Shown: positions 17,033 through 26,478, counted from the stretch's first letter. The stretch: DNA of 64,000 bases from an uncultured bacterium (GCA_947493945.1 CANLSR010000004.1:62001-126000); one strand, 5' to 3'. Numbers and translations are program-made. The notes: generated by a model from the sequence alone, not told the origin.

Positions 17033-18181
17033 CTAGGCGTACGTGTTGAGCATCACCGGCATGATGAGCATCAGCAGCTCCTCGCCGTCCGGCCCCTCGG
17101 TCGGAGAGACGACGCCGGCGCGGTTGGGCGACGAGAACTCGAACGTCACGTCCTCGCCGTCGATGTTGGAGAGCACCTCCTGGAGGTACTGCGAGTTGAA
17201 CCCGATCTCCATCGGCTCGGCGTCGTAGTCGCACAGCACGCGCTCGCGCGCCTCGCTCGCTCGCTCGATGTCCTCGGCCGAGACCGTCAGAGCGTCCGAC
17301 TCCAGGGCCAGCCGGATCTGGTGCGTCATCGACGACGAGTACAGCGCCACGCGCCGGACCGCCGCCAGCATGGCGTCGCGGCCGACCGTCAGCCGCTTCT
17401 CGTTCTCGACCGGGATGACGGCCTCGTAGTTCGGGTACTGCTCCTCGATCAACCGGCCGATGACCTGGGTGTCGCCAAAGTCGAACCCGACGTAGCCCGA
17501 CGCGATGCGGATGGTGCACGTCCCGTCGCCGGCCGCCTTGGCCGCCAGCGACAGCGCCGCCGCCGGCACGATCACGTCGACCGGCTCGGCCGCCGTCAGC
17601 CCGTCGGCGACCAGCTTGACCAGCCGGTGGCCGTCGGTCGCGACGATGGTCGCGTTCTCGGGGCGGACCTGGAACAGCACGCCCATCATGGCCGGCCGCA
17701 GCGCGTCCTTGGACGCGGCGAACCCGGTCTTGTCGATGGCGTGCTTGACGAGCGCGCCCTCGGCCGTGATCGCCTGGGCGTCCTCCAGCGCCGGCAGCGC
17801 CGGGTAGTCGCCGCCGTCGAACCCGACCATCTTGTACCGGCCCTGGTCGGTGGTCAGCTCCACGTTGAACTCGGCGTCGGTGGCGACGGTCACCGACAGG
17901 TCGGGCAGCGCGCGGAGCGTGTCGAGCAGGCGCCGGGCCGGGACCGCGATCCGCTGCTTCTCGTCCGTCCCGTTCTGCTCGAACGAGACCGCGAGCCGCT
18001 GGACGATGGAGATCTCGAGGTCAGTGGCCGCGATCTTGAGCCGGTCGCTCCCGCCGTCGGCGGCGGGGTCGCGCTCGAACAGCACGCACTCCAGGATGGG
18101 CAGCGTGCTCTTGGACGGCACGGCCCCGTTGACGGTCGATAGGGCGCGGAGGAGGTCGGCGCTGGAGACGGTAAACTTCAT
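17033..18181 (-). CDS. dnaN: DNA polymerase III sliding clamp, beta subunit
   Basis: A 382-residue DNA polymerase III beta clamp, which encircles DNA and tethers the polymerase. It begins MKFTVSSADLLRALSTVNGA, with PSKSTLPILECVLFE next and the C-terminal PTEGPDGEELLMLIMPVML, the signature end of the family. Length is normal for three clamp domains. It lies 2 kb from dnaA with a MscS-type gene between and reads the same way as dnaA, away from the candidate origin. A TAGGTTCT box lies 50 nt upstream of the start. Confidence 0.97.
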   Translation of the reverse strand: MKFTVSSADLLRALSTVNGAVPSKSTLPILECVLFERDPAADGGSDRLKIAATDLEISIVQRLAVSFEQNGTDEKQRIAVPARRLLDTLRALPDLSVTVATDAEFNVELTTDQGRYKMVGFDGGDYPALPALEDAQAITAEGALVKHAIDKTGFAASKDALRPAMMGVLFQVRPENATIVATDGHRLVKLVADGLTAAEPVDVIVPAAALSLAAKAAGDGTCTIRIASGYVGFDFGDTQVIGRLIEEQYPNYEAVIPVENEKRLTVGRDAMLAAVRRVALYSSSMTHQIRLALESDALTVSAEDIERASEARERVLCDYDAEPMEIGFNSQYLQEVLSNIDGEDVTFEFSSPNRAGVVSPTEGPDGEELLMLIMPVMLNTYA

Positions 18182-18231
18182 GGTCGTAGAGAGATGCGGC
18201 CCGAGAGTCGGCGCGGTCGGCCGGGGGAGTC

Positions 18232-18239
18232 AGAACCTA
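18232..18239 (-). promoter_or_regulatory. Candidate -7 promoter box of dnaN (TAGGTTCT)
   Basis: TAnnTT-type box on the minus strand, about 50 nt before the dnaN ATG. Confidence 0.3.
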
Positions 18240-18409
18240 CGCCGGAGATCGGAAATCGGTCCGCCCCACGTCGCGGAAAACCGCCGCCCCGCACGGCTGG
18301 CGGTCCGTCTCGGCAGTGGCCGCCAGCGGGCCGGGCGGCGCCGGCTTCACCCGACGTGCGAACCATCCGCGCGATCCGCCGGGTACGAACGCGCCCCCCC
18401 TGCCTGCCC

Positions 18410-20194
18410 ATGCCGTTTGCCCGCGCGCTGCTCGCCGCCCTCGTCCTCGCCACCCTCGTCCCCGCCGCCGCGCAGGACGCCCCGCCGCCCGACTCGTCGG
18501 TCGTCGCCGTGCCCGACTCGGCCTCGGCGCAGGACCGGGCCGACCGCCTGTCCGCGACGGGCGGCGCGCTCGGTGGCTACCAGGACGCGTACTACGTGCT
18601 CCAGGCGCTCAACGCCGGGCTGGAGGCGCCCGCCGAGCCGGCCAACCTCCAGACGCCCCAGGCGGCGCTCGAGCACTTTGTCCGCGCCGGCCGGGACCAC
18701 CAGTGGGCCGACGCGGCCCAGGCGCTCAACCTCAACTTGGTCGCCCAAGACCGCCAGCCGGCCGTGGCCCCAGCGCTGGCGGAGCAGCTCTTCTACGTGC
18801 TCGACACCCAGCTCGGCTTCGACTGGGAAGGGCTCCCGGACCGGCCCGACGGCGCCAGCGACCCGGCGCCCGGACAAGACGGGCCGCTTGTTGGCGCGCC
18901 GCGCCGCAGCTTGCGCCTGGGCGCGCTGGAGGTCGACGGCCGCGACGTGGCGGTCCGGCTCCAGCGGGTCAGGGTCGGCGAAGAGCCTCCGGTGTGGGTC
19001 TTCTCGCCGCAGACGGTCGAGAACGTGCCGGCGCTGTACCACGCGTTCGGGCCCGGCCCCATCGACCGGGCCGTGCCGGCGTGGGCGCGCGTCGATTTCC
19101 TGGGCCAGACGCCGGTCTGGACCTGGCTCGCCTTGCTGCTGGCGGCGGCCGTGTTCGGGTCGCTCGCCTGGGCGTCGGGCCGGTGGGCCAAGCGCGCGCT
19201 CGACCGGTCCGACTCGCACTGGGTCCGGGGGCTGGGCGAGCGCGTGGCCGTGCCCATCGCGTTCGTCGTCGGGCTGCTCGCGCTCAGCCTGTTCGCCGGC
19301 CTGGCGCTCTCGGTGCCTGGCCCCGTCACCACGACCCTGACGGTTTTGCTCGTGGGCGCCGTGATGTGGCTCGCGTCTCGGGCCATCGCTGGCGTCACCG
19401 AGGAGCTGGCGCAGGACCAGGACGTCGAGGACCTCCAGTCGCTCTCGGGCGACGAGGGGACGCAGACGCAGCACTGGCTCACGTACCTCTCGGTTGGCCG
19501 CCGGGTCCTCCTGTTCGTGGTGTTCGTGCTGGGCCTGGGCATCGTGCTCGGCGAGTTCGACTCATTCCAGTCGCTCGGGCTCTCGCTGATGGCGTCGGCC
19601 GGCGTGGCGACGGTTCTCCTGGGGATCGCGGCGCAGCCCGTGCTCGGCAACCTGGTTGCCGGCCTCCAGATCGCGCTCTCGAAGCCCGTCCGCATCGGCG
19701 ACAGCGTGGTCTACGACGGTGAGTGGGGCTACGTCGAGTCGATCACCTACACCTACGTCCTGATCCAGACCTGGGACCAGCGGCGGCTGGTGGTCCCGCT
19801 CCGGCACCTGATCACGCACCCGTTCGAGAACTGGACGATCCGCAACGCCCACCTCGTCAAGCCCATCGTGATCCACGCCGACTACACGCTCGACGTCGAC
19901 CGCGTCCGCGACAAGTTTGCCGAGCTGCTGCGCGCCGACGACGACTGGGACGAGGAGAACGAGCCGACGGTGCAGGTCACGGAGGCCGGCGACGAGACGA
20001 TCTCCGTCCGCGCCCTGTGCAGCGCTAGGGACCCGTCGACGGCGTGGGACCTCCACTGCCGCCTGCGCGAGCAGCTGGTGGCGTTCGTGCGCGACCTCGA
20101 CGGCGGGGCCTACCTCCCGCGCCGGCGCGTCTCGCTCGGCGACGCGCGCGACGACCGCCAGCCGGCGAACGGAGCCTCCCAAGCCGCCGCCTGA
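18410..20194 (+). CDS. MscS-family mechanosensitive channel with exported N-terminal domain
   Basis: A 594-residue protein. A signal peptide (MPFARALLAALVLATLVPAAAQ) is followed by a soluble, probably periplasmic, helical domain to about residue 235. Four to five hydrophobic segments lie between about 240 and 420. The pore-lining MscS helix and beta domain are recognisable: SLMASAGVATVLLGIAAQPVLGNLVAGLQIA, split here as SLMASAGVATVLLGIA and QPVLGNLVAGLQIA, then PVRIGDSVVY and GYVESITYTYVLIQTWDQRR. The last 100 residues form the C-terminal alpha/beta domain. It should open under membrane tension to release solutes. It faces dnaA convergently, with a GCTGGCGG hairpin between. Confidence 0.9.
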   Translation: MPFARALLAALVLATLVPAAAQDAPPPDSSVVAVPDSASAQDRADRLSATGGALGGYQDAYYVLQALNAGLEAPAEPANLQTPQAALEHFVRAGRDHQWADAAQALNLNLVAQDRQPAVAPALAEQLFYVLDTQLGFDWEGLPDRPDGASDPAPGQDGPLVGAPRRSLRLGALEVDGRDVAVRLQRVRVGEEPPVWVFSPQTVENVPALYHAFGPGPIDRAVPAWARVDFLGQTPVWTWLALLLAAAVFGSLAWASGRWAKRALDRSDSHWVRGLGERVAVPIAFVVGLLALSLFAGLALSVPGPVTTTLTVLLVGAVMWLASRAIAGVTEELAQDQDVEDLQSLSGDEGTQTQHWLTYLSVGRRVLLFVVFVLGLGIVLGEFDSFQSLGLSLMASAGVATVLLGIAAQPVLGNLVAGLQIALSKPVRIGDSVVYDGEWGYVESITYTYVLIQTWDQRRLVVPLRHLITHPFENWTIRNAHLVKPIVIHADYTLDVDRVRDKFAELLRADDDWDEENEPTVQVTEAGDETISVRALCSARDPSTAWDLHCRLREQLVAFVRDLDGGAYLPRRRVSLGDARDDRQPANGASQAAA

Positions 20195-20210
20195 CCGCCG
20201 GCCCTCCGCC

Positions 20211-20246
20211 CCGCTGGCGGCCTGGCCCGGCGCGCGCCGCCAGCGG
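20211..20246. repeat. GCTGGCGG-type inverted repeat between convergent genes
   Basis: CCGCTGGCGG (20211-20220) / CCGCCAGCGG (20237-20246), perfect 10-bp arms with a 16-nt loop, lying between the converging stops of the MscS-type gene and dnaA. A bidirectional terminator role is plausible. Confidence 0.65.
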
Positions 20247-20254
20247 ACGGCGGG

Positions 20255-21859
20255 CTACCGCTGGTGCAGCTCCATCTTTTTGCGCACCGCCGTCACCATC
20301 TCGCGGAACTGGGGGTCGGTGTCCACCTGGTTCTCGACGCTCCGCACGGCGTGGATCACCGTCGAGTGGTCGCGGCCGCCGAAGTGCAGCCCGATGGTCT
20401 TGAGGCTGTGGCTCGTGATCTCCTTGGAGAAGAACATGGCCACCTGGCGCGCCTGGACCACCTCGCGCTTGCGCGTCCGCGCGCGCACCAGGTCCTCGGA
20501 GATGCCGAGGTAGTCGCACACGACCGACTGGATGGCCTCGATGGTCAGCACCGGCCGGGCCTCCTTGATCAGGTCGCGGAGCACCTCGCGCGCCAGCTCC
20601 TGGTCGATCTCGCGCCCGGTCAGCGCCGCGTGCGCCTGCAACCGGATCAGCGCGCCCTCCAACTCGCGGATGTTGCGCTTGACGTGCGTCGCGATGTACT
20701 CGATCACTTCGGGCTTGACGCGCGTGCCGTCGTCCTTGGCGCGGCGGTTCAAGATGGCGACGCGCGTCTCGTAGTCCGGCGACTGGACGTCGGCGGCCAG
20801 GCCCCAGGAGAAGCGCGAGATCAGGCGCTCCTCGATGCCGGCGATGTCCTTGGGTGGCCGGTCGGCCGAGAGCACCAACTGCTTGCCCAGCTGGTGGAGC
20901 TCGTTGAAGATGTGGAAAAACTCCTCCTGGGTCTTTTCCTTGCCCCCGAAAAACTGGACGTCGTCCACGATCAGGATGTCGACGCCGCGGTAGAACTGGC
21001 TGAACTCGGCGATCCGGTTGGTCTGGATCGACTGCACGAACTCGGCGGTGAACATCTCCGACGACACGTAGCGCACCGTCTTGGCGTGCCCGTTGGCGAG
21101 GGCGTAGTTGCCGATGGCCTGGATCAGGTGCGTCTTGCCCAGCCCCACGCCGCCGTAGATCAGGAACGGGTTGAACGACGTGCCGCCCGGGTCCTGGGCG
21201 ATGGCCCAGGAGGCGGAGCGCGCCAGCCGGTTGCAGTCGCCCTCGATAAACCGCTCGAACGTGTACGACTCGTTGAGGTGCGGGTCCACCTCGATGGGCT
21301 TGACGCCGGGCAGCGCGAACGGGTTGGCCATCGGGACCGTCGGGCGGTCCGGCTGGGTCCGGCTCGTCGGGGCCGGGTTGTAGCCGCGCGTCCGGTCGAC
21401 GGCGCGGCCGGCGGGGCTGGGCACGCCGGGGTCGGCGACGTCGCGGGGCCGGGGCGGCGTGACGCCCGGCGGGAGCTCGACCTGGGGCGGCCGCTGGCCG
21501 GCCGGCGGCGGCACGTTCGACGGCTGCCGCGCCGGGAGCTCCATCGACGCCCCGCGCCGGCCGCCCCCTGCGGGCTCGCCCGGCGAGCTGTCGCGCTCGA
21601 TCACGATGTCGTAGTAGAGCCGCCCGCCCGGCCCCAGCACCTTGGTGATCGTCTTGCGCAGGAGCGCGAAGTAGTGCTCCTCCAGCCACTCGTAGTAGAA
21701 CCGGCTCGGGAGCTGGACGGTCAGCTTGAGGGCCCCCTCCTCCTCGTCCAGCCCGACCGCCCGTAGCGGCTCGAACCACGTGCGGAAGCTCTGCCGGCTG
21801 ATGTTGTCCCGGATGATCCCGAGGCACTCGTCCCAGACGTCGTCGCGCGAGCGGTCCAT
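20255..21859 (-). CDS. dnaA: Chromosomal replication initiator protein DnaA
   Basis: A 534-residue initiator ATPase. Domain I (about 1-90) begins DVWDECLGIIRDNISRQSFR; domain II is a long Pro/Arg-rich linker (about 95-190); domain III contains NPFLIYGGVGLGKTHLIQAIG-type Walker A (GGVGLGKTH), Walker B ILIVDDVQFFGGK and sensor motifs SADRPPKDI; domain IV ends with the DNA-binding signature GGRDHSTVIHAV. The start at 21859 is chosen because domain I begins at once and a C/T-rich leader precedes it. The adjacent gene-free region carries DnaA boxes, so it is located beside its probable origin. Confidence 0.97.
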   Translation of the reverse strand: MDRSRDDVWDECLGIIRDNISRQSFRTWFEPLRAVGLDEEEGALKLTVQLPSRFYYEWLEEHYFALLRKTITKVLGPGGRLYYDIVIERDSSPGEPAGGGRRGASMELPARQPSNVPPPAGQRPPQVELPPGVTPPRPRDVADPGVPSPAGRAVDRTRGYNPAPTSRTQPDRPTVPMANPFALPGVKPIEVDPHLNESYTFERFIEGDCNRLARSASWAIAQDPGGTSFNPFLIYGGVGLGKTHLIQAIGNYALANGHAKTVRYVSSEMFTAEFVQSIQTNRIAEFSQFYRGVDILIVDDVQFFGGKEKTQEEFFHIFNELHQLGKQLVLSADRPPKDIAGIEERLISRFSWGLAADVQSPDYETRVAILNRRAKDDGTRVKPEVIEYIATHVKRNIRELEGALIRLQAHAALTGREIDQELAREVLRDLIKEARPVLTIEAIQSVVCDYLGISEDLVRARTRKREVVQARQVAMFFSKEITSHSLKTIGLHFGGRDHSTVIHAVRSVENQVDTDPQFREMVTAVRKKMELHQR

Positions 21860-22398
21860 GGGCGAGGGTGCGACGGGGAGGGGGGGCGGGAGAGGGGGGA
21901 CCGAATATCGGGACGCTCGGCGGAAAAGCGAGGGCGCCGGAGCCGCCTGTACCCGAGTTGTCCACATGTTCGATTGCGGCCGGCGGCCCAGACGCTCCGC
22001 CAGCGGCGATTGCGGCCGAACGTTGTCCACCGCCCGCCCACCGTGAGCCGCACGCGCGCGATCGTTGCCGGACAGCTAGATAACGCGTCTGGATTCGCCC
22101 GGTGGATCGCCTTGGGACGGCGAGGCTGGCTGGGCAGCGTGGGGCGTCATGATTTCGAAATCCGGTTGTCCACACGTTGCGAACACCGGGGCTCGCGTGA
22201 TGGTGGAGGTCGCTCAGGGAGGTCCCTCCCCGCGTTCGGAGGCTGTTCCTGGGGCCGTCCTCCGACGCCGCCTCCACACCGGGCGGCCCGCCCCGCCAGC
22301 CGGCGCGCGCCGCTGGCGGGGCGGGGTGGGAGCCCGGGGCCCGGGGGCGGACGCGTCAACATCTCGTGAGGCCCTTGCCGGCGGATCGGGCCGGTCTC
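21860..22398. other. Candidate chromosomal replication origin (oriC)
   Basis: Gene-free stretch between divergent dnaA and the DUF177-rpmF-fab operon. It holds two exact high-GC DnaA boxes TTGTCCACA (21958-21966 and 22166-22174) and one variant TTGTCCACC (22023-22031), all on the plus strand. Locally AT-richer segments follow: around 22072-22096 (CTAGATAACG) and 22146-22165, the latter with a perfect 12-bp palindrome GATTTCGAAATC (22151-22162) just before the third box. Genes on each side read mostly away from the region, as expected at an origin. No experimental or skew data were computed. Confidence 0.75.
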
Positions 22399-22406
22399 TA
22401 CCTTCG
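22399..22406 (+). promoter_or_regulatory. Candidate -7 promoter box of the DUF177-rpmF operon (TACCTTCG)
   Basis: TAnnTT-type box with matching final G (7 of 8 to TAnnTTTG), 76 nt before the chosen GTG start, at the origin-distal end of the gene-free region. Confidence 0.4.
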
Positions 22407-22482
22407 CGGGCTACCGGGCGTGTGCGCTCGGCGTGGGAGGGCCTCCGGCCGTCCACGTTCCTTGACGACTGCCGCTCGACCC

Positions 22483-22980
22483 GTGCTCCGAGTTCGCCTC
22501 GCCTCCCTTCCCGACGGCCTCCACCACGAGGTCCTCCACCCCTCGGCGGACGACCTGGGGCTGGACCCCGACGTGTTCTCGGACGTCGAGGTGGACCTTC
22601 GGCTCGACGTGGCCGAGCGGCGCGTGCTGGCCGCCTTTACGGCTCGCGCCACGGCGCGGCTGGCCTGCGACCGCACGCTCGACCTCTACGACCAGCCGGT
22701 CGAGGGCAGCCACTCCGTCCTGTTCTCGGCCGACGCCCCGCCGGCCGACGACGGCGACTCCGACGACGACGTCCAGCCGCTGCCCGACGACGCCCAGGAC
22801 CTCGACCTCACCGCGCCGGTCTACGACACGCTCTTGCTCGCGCTGCCGCTCCGGCGCGTGAGCCCGGCCGCCCAGGCGGCCGAGATCCCGACCGAGTTCG
22901 GCGGCCCGTCCGAGGGCGAGCCCGCCGACGACCGCTGGGCGGCGCTCCAGGCGCTCCGCGACGCGGGCGACTCCGACTAA
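22483..22980 (+). CDS. YceD/DUF177 family 23S rRNA accumulation protein
   Basis: A 165-residue protein of the DUF177 (YceD) family, linked to 23S rRNA/large-subunit accumulation and almost always encoded just before rpmF, as here. The region ARLACDRTLDLYDQPVEG (about 60-77) corresponds to the family's central conserved segment, with one of the usual cysteines. The rest is strongly acidic. The GTG at 22483 gives a natural start (MLRVRLASLPDG); an in-frame TTG at 22462 would add 7 residues. rpmF begins 38 nt after its stop. Confidence 0.8.
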   Translation: MLRVRLASLPDGLHHEVLHPSADDLGLDPDVFSDVEVDLRLDVAERRVLAAFTARATARLACDRTLDLYDQPVEGSHSVLFSADAPPADDGDSDDDVQPLPDDAQDLDLTAPVYDTLLLALPLRRVSPAAQAAEIPTEFGGPSEGEPADDRWAALQALRDAGDSD

Positions 22981-23018
22981 AACACCGGCCCCCCGGGCCC
23001 CTCCAACACCCTCCTCCG

Positions 23019-23207
23019 ATGGCCAACCCCAAACGCCGGCACTCCAAGGCCCGCACGCGCACGCGCCGCTCGACCTACAAGGTCAAGCACGTGCCCACGA
23101 CGCACGAGTGCCCCAACTGCAGCAACGCCAAGCTGATGCACCGGGCCTGCCCGACCTGCGGCCACTACCGCGGCCGCGCCGTGATCGAGACCGAGGACTA
23201 CGCCTAG
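23019..23207 (+). CDS. rpmF: 50S ribosomal protein L32
   Basis: A 62-residue ribosomal protein starting MANPKRRHSKARTRTRR, followed by a zinc ribbon with CPNC and CPTCG. Position between DUF177 and plsX is the classical bacterial order. The cysteine-containing (zinc-binding) form of L32 is encoded, rather than the C-minus paralogue. Confidence 0.97.
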   Translation: MANPKRRHSKARTRTRRSTYKVKHVPTTHECPNCSNAKLMHRACPTCGHYRGRAVIETEDYA

Positions 23208-23262
23208 CGCGTCCGCCCCGTCAGGCAGGGCGGCGTGTGCCTGAGCGCCGCCGGCGCGGGAG

Positions 23263-23270
23263 TATCTTGA
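23263..23270 (+). promoter_or_regulatory. Candidate -7 promoter box before plsX (TATCTTGA)
   Basis: TAnnTT-type box 31 nt before the plsX ATG, suggesting an internal promoter for the lipid genes. Confidence 0.3.
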
Positions 23271-23301
23271 CGCGCCCCTCTCGTCCCAGCCGCCCGCCTC
23301 A

Positions 23302-24336
23302 ATGCCCGTCCGAGTCGCCGTCGACGCCATGGGCGGGGATTACGCGCCGTCGGTCGTGGTCGAGGGCGCGGTCGAGGCGGCCGCCGAGGCGGGCGACCGG
23401 CTGGCGGTGCTGCTGGTCGGGCGCGCGGCCGAGATCGAGGCCGAGATCGACCGGCTGGGCGGCGCCGGCGACCGCGTCCGGGTCGTGGACGCGCCCGAGG
23501 TCATCGGGATGGGCGAGAGCCCGACGGTGGCCCTCAAGTCCAAGCCCCAGTCGTCGATCCACGTCGGCGTGGGGACCGTCAAGCAGGGCAAGGCCGACGC
23601 GTTCGCCTCCGCCGGGAACACCGGCGCCGTGATGGCGGCGGCGTTGTTCGGCCTGGGACGGCTGCCGGGCGTCCTCCGGCCCGCCCTGCCGGGCTACCTC
23701 CCCACGCCGACGGGCACGTGCGTGCTGCTCGACGTGGGCGCCAACGTCGAGGTCCGCGCCGAGCACCTGGTCCAGTTTGCCCGGATGGGCGCCGTGTTCG
23801 GCGAGTTCTTCCTCCAGACCGACGCCCCGACGGTCGGGCTGGTCAACGTGGGCGAGGAGCCGGGCAAGGGCACCGACACCGTCAAGGAGGCGCACGCCAC
23901 GCTGGCGGCGCTGGGCGAGCGCGGCTCGATCCACTTCGTGGGCAACGTCGAGGGCCGCGACATCCTGCAGCACGCCGCCGACGTGTGCGTCTGCGACGGG
24001 TTCGTGGGCAACGTGGTGCTCAAGCTGGCCGAGTCGGTGGCCACCATCCTGCCCCAGATGGTCAAGGCCGAGATCGGGCGCCAGCAGCTCGGCCCGGACT
24101 CGGCCGGCCTGGTCGGCGGCGTCCTCAAGGGGATGCTGGCGCCGTTCGACTACCAGGCGTTCGGCGGCGTGCCGATGCTGGGCATCGACGGCATCGTGAC
24201 CATCGGCCACGGCGGGTCGTCGGCACGGGCCGTCAAGCAGATGGTGCTGAGCTCGGCCGGGCTGGTCGAGCAGAACCTGACCGCCCGCATCGCCCGGGCG
24301 CTCCAGGAGCCCCTCCCCGAGCCGCCCTCCGCCTAG
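23302..24336 (+). CDS. plsX: Phosphate acyltransferase PlsX
   Basis: A 344-residue peripheral-membrane enzyme converting acyl-ACP to acyl-phosphate for phosphatidic acid synthesis. Family signatures are RVAVDAMGGDYAP at the start, SAGNTGAVMAAAL (about 97-109), and the conserved C-terminal block GIDGIVTIGHGGSSARA (about 294-310). Length is normal. It is followed by fabH 69 nt downstream, the usual plsX-fabH coupling of phospholipid and fatty-acid synthesis. Confidence 0.97.
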   Translation: MPVRVAVDAMGGDYAPSVVVEGAVEAAAEAGDRLAVLLVGRAAEIEAEIDRLGGAGDRVRVVDAPEVIGMGESPTVALKSKPQSSIHVGVGTVKQGKADAFASAGNTGAVMAAALFGLGRLPGVLRPALPGYLPTPTGTCVLLDVGANVEVRAEHLVQFARMGAVFGEFFLQTDAPTVGLVNVGEEPGKGTDTVKEAHATLAALGERGSIHFVGNVEGRDILQHAADVCVCDGFVGNVVLKLAESVATILPQMVKAEIGRQQLGPDSAGLVGGVLKGMLAPFDYQAFGGVPMLGIDGIVTIGHGGSSARAVKQMVLSSAGLVEQNLTARIARALQEPLPEPPSA

Positions 24337-24405
24337 CGGACGGCCCGCTGGGGCTCGCGCCTGCCCCGCCCCGCCTCCTCCACCCCCCCCACCCCAACGG
24401 CCCGG

Positions 24406-25416
24406 ATGCCCGACTCGCCCCGCACGACCGCCGCCATCACGTCGGTCGGGACCTACCTGCCGCCCGACCGGCTCACCAACGCCGACCTGGAGAAGATGGT
24501 CGACACCAACGACGAGTGGATCCGGTCGCGCACCGGGATCTCGGAGCGCCGCATCCTGCGCGACCCCGACAAGGCGACGGCCTTTATGGCGACCGAGGCC
24601 GCCCGCCAGTGCCTCGACAAGGCCGGCGTCGCGCCCGACCAGGTGGACTGCATCTTGGTGGCGACGGTCACGCCGGACATGCTCTTCCCGGCCACGGCCT
24701 GCCTGGTCCAGGACGCGCTGGGCGCAACCAAGGCCTGGGGCTACGACATCTCGGCGGCCTGCTCCGGCTTCCTGTTCGCCCTGACGACGGGGGCCAAGCT
24801 GGTCGAGTCCGGCATGCACCAGCGCGTGCTGGTGATCGGCGCCGACACCATGTCGCGGATCGTCGACTACACCGACCGGGCGACGTGCGTGATCTTCGGC
24901 GACGGCGCCGGCGCGGTGCTCCTGGAGGCGGCCACCGACGGCACGGGCCTGCTCGACGCCGTCCACCACGTCGACGGGACCGGCGCCGGCTCGCTCCGCC
25001 AGCCGGGCGGAGGGTCGATGCGCCCGGCCACGCACGAGACGGTCGACGCCCGGCTCCACTACCTGAAGCAGGACGGCCGGGCCGTGTTCAAGCGGGCCGT
25101 GGTGGGCATGGCCGAGGCGGCGGCCGAGATCATGGAGCGCAACGACCTCGCGCCCGACGACATCCGCTACCTCGTGCCGCACCAGGCCAACCTGCGCATC
25201 ATCGAGGCCACGGCCCGGCGGATGGGGCTGGGGGCGGACAAGGTGATGGTCAACATCGAGCACTACGGCAACACGACCGCGGCCACGCTCCCGCTCTGCC
25301 TCGGCGACTGGGAGGGCCAGCTCCGCGCCGGCGACAACCTGGTGCTGGCGGCCTTTGGTGGCGGCTTCACCTGGGGCGCGACCTGGCTCAAGTGGGCCTA
25401 CGACGGCTCTGAATGA
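24406..25416 (+). CDS. fabH: Beta-ketoacyl-ACP synthase III
   Basis: A 336-residue condensing enzyme starting fatty-acid synthesis from acetyl- or branched acyl-CoA and malonyl-ACP. The catalytic triad is complete: Cys119 in SAACSGF, His259 in VPHQAN and Asn289 in HYGNTTA. The N-terminal [16 protein letters not shown] is typical. It lies between plsX and fabD and is separated from fabD by 91 nt containing an imperfect inverted repeat. Confidence 0.97.
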   Translation: MPDSPRTTAAITSVGTYLPPDRLTNADLEKMVDTNDEWIRSRTGISERRILRDPDKATAFMATEAARQCLDKAGVAPDQVDCILVATVTPDMLFPATACLVQDALGATKAWGYDISAACSGFLFALTTGAKLVESGMHQRVLVIGADTMSRIVDYTDRATCVIFGDGAGAVLLEAATDGTGLLDAVHHVDGTGAGSLRQPGGGSMRPATHETVDARLHYLKQDGRAVFKRAVVGMAEAAAEIMERNDLAPDDIRYLVPHQANLRIIEATARRMGLGADKVMVNIEHYGNTTAATLPLCLGDWEGQLRAGDNLVLAAFGGGFTWGATWLKWAYDGSE

Positions 25417-25427
25417 TGGAAGAGGAG

Positions 25428-25488
25428 GGCGGAATAGGGAAGGGAGTCCTGCCTGACCGCCTCGTGCACTTCCTTTCCTCGTTCCGCC
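25428..25488. other. Imperfect inverted repeat between fabH and fabD
   Basis: GGCGGAA (25428-25434) pairs with TTCCGCC (25482-25488), and purine-rich sequence inside the left arm is roughly complementary to the pyrimidine-rich right arm. It could be an attenuator, processing site or weak terminator; nothing in it is diagnostic. Confidence 0.3.
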
Positions 25489-25507
25489 TTCAACACTCCT
25501 CGCTCTC

Positions 25508-26431
25508 ATGACTGCCTTTCTGTTCCCCGGCCAGGGCTCCCAGGCGCCCGGCATGGCCGCCGACCTGACGGATCTCCCCGAGGCCAAGGCCCTGCTGGAC
25601 CAGGCCGACGACGTGCTCGGCTTCGCCCTGACGGAGCTCATGTTCGGCGAGGACCCGGAGGCGCTCAAGCCGACCGAGATCACCCAGCCGGCGCTCTACG
25701 TCCACAGCCTGGCGGCGACCGCGGCGCTGGCGGCGCGCGGCGTCCGGCCCGACGTGGCGGCCGGCCACAGCCTGGGCGAGTGGAGCGCGCTGGCGGCCGT
25801 CGGCGCCGTGGGGTTTGCCGACGGGCTGCGGGCCGTCCGGCGCCGGGGCGAGCTGATGGCCCAGGCCGGCGACGTCCGCCCAGGCGCCATGTCGGCCGTT
25901 CTGGGACTGGACGCCGAGGCGCTGGAGGACGTGTGCCGCCAGGCGGCCGCCAGCGGCGACGGCGAGGTGGTGCCGGCCAACTACAACGACCCGGGCCAGA
26001 TCGTGATCTCGGGCGACGCGCCCGCTGTCGAGCGCGCGGGGGCGCTGGCGACCGAGGCCGGCGCCAAGCGCGTGATCCCGCTGCCGGTGAGCGGCGCCTT
26101 CCACAGCCCGCTGATGGCGTTCGCTAAGGACGGGCTGGCGGCGACGCTAGACGCGCTGGAGATCACGGCCCCGTCGTGCCCGGTCGTCTTGAACGTGACC
26201 GCCGGGCCCACCACCGATCCCGACGAGATCCGCCAGCGGCTCTTGGACCAGCTCACCGCGCCGGTCCGCTGGGCCCAGTCGCTGGAGCGGATGGCCGCCG
26301 ACGGCGCGACGCGCTTTGTGGAGGTCGGGACGGGCAAGGTGCTGTCTGGGCTCGTCAGGCGCACGCTGGGCCGCGACGCCCAGACGGCGCAGGCGGGCAC
26401 GGCCGCCGAGATCGAGGCGCTAGCGGGCTAG
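25508..26431 (+). CDS. fabD: Malonyl CoA-acyl carrier protein transacylase
   Basis: A 307-residue enzyme transferring malonyl from CoA to ACP. GQGSQ near the N-terminus (about 8-12), the nucleophile elbow GHSLGEWSA (Ser88), the substrate-binding Arg region, and His199 in SGAFHSPLM are all present, as is the terminal FVEVGTGKVLSGL block. Length is normal. The usual next gene, fabG, follows only after an extra membrane-protein gene. Confidence 0.97.
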   Translation: MTAFLFPGQGSQAPGMAADLTDLPEAKALLDQADDVLGFALTELMFGEDPEALKPTEITQPALYVHSLAATAALAARGVRPDVAAGHSLGEWSALAAVGAVGFADGLRAVRRRGELMAQAGDVRPGAMSAVLGLDAEALEDVCRQAAASGDGEVVPANYNDPGQIVISGDAPAVERAGALATEAGAKRVIPLPVSGAFHSPLMAFAKDGLAATLDALEITAPSCPVVLNVTAGPTTDPDEIRQRLLDQLTAPVRWAQSLERMAADGATRFVEVGTGKVLSGLVRRTLGRDAQTAQAGTAAEIEALAG

Positions 26432-26462
26432 CGACTGGCGGTCCGACTCGGCGAGAGGTCCC

Positions 26463-26478
26463 GGCGGTGCGCACCGCC
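26463..26478. repeat. Perfect 16-bp palindrome after fabD
   Basis: GGCGGTGC / GCACCGCC with no spacer, 31 nt after the fabD stop; the wider sequence also pairs CTGGCGG (near 26435) with CCGCCAG. It may separate fabD from the following gene transcriptionally. Confidence 0.5.
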
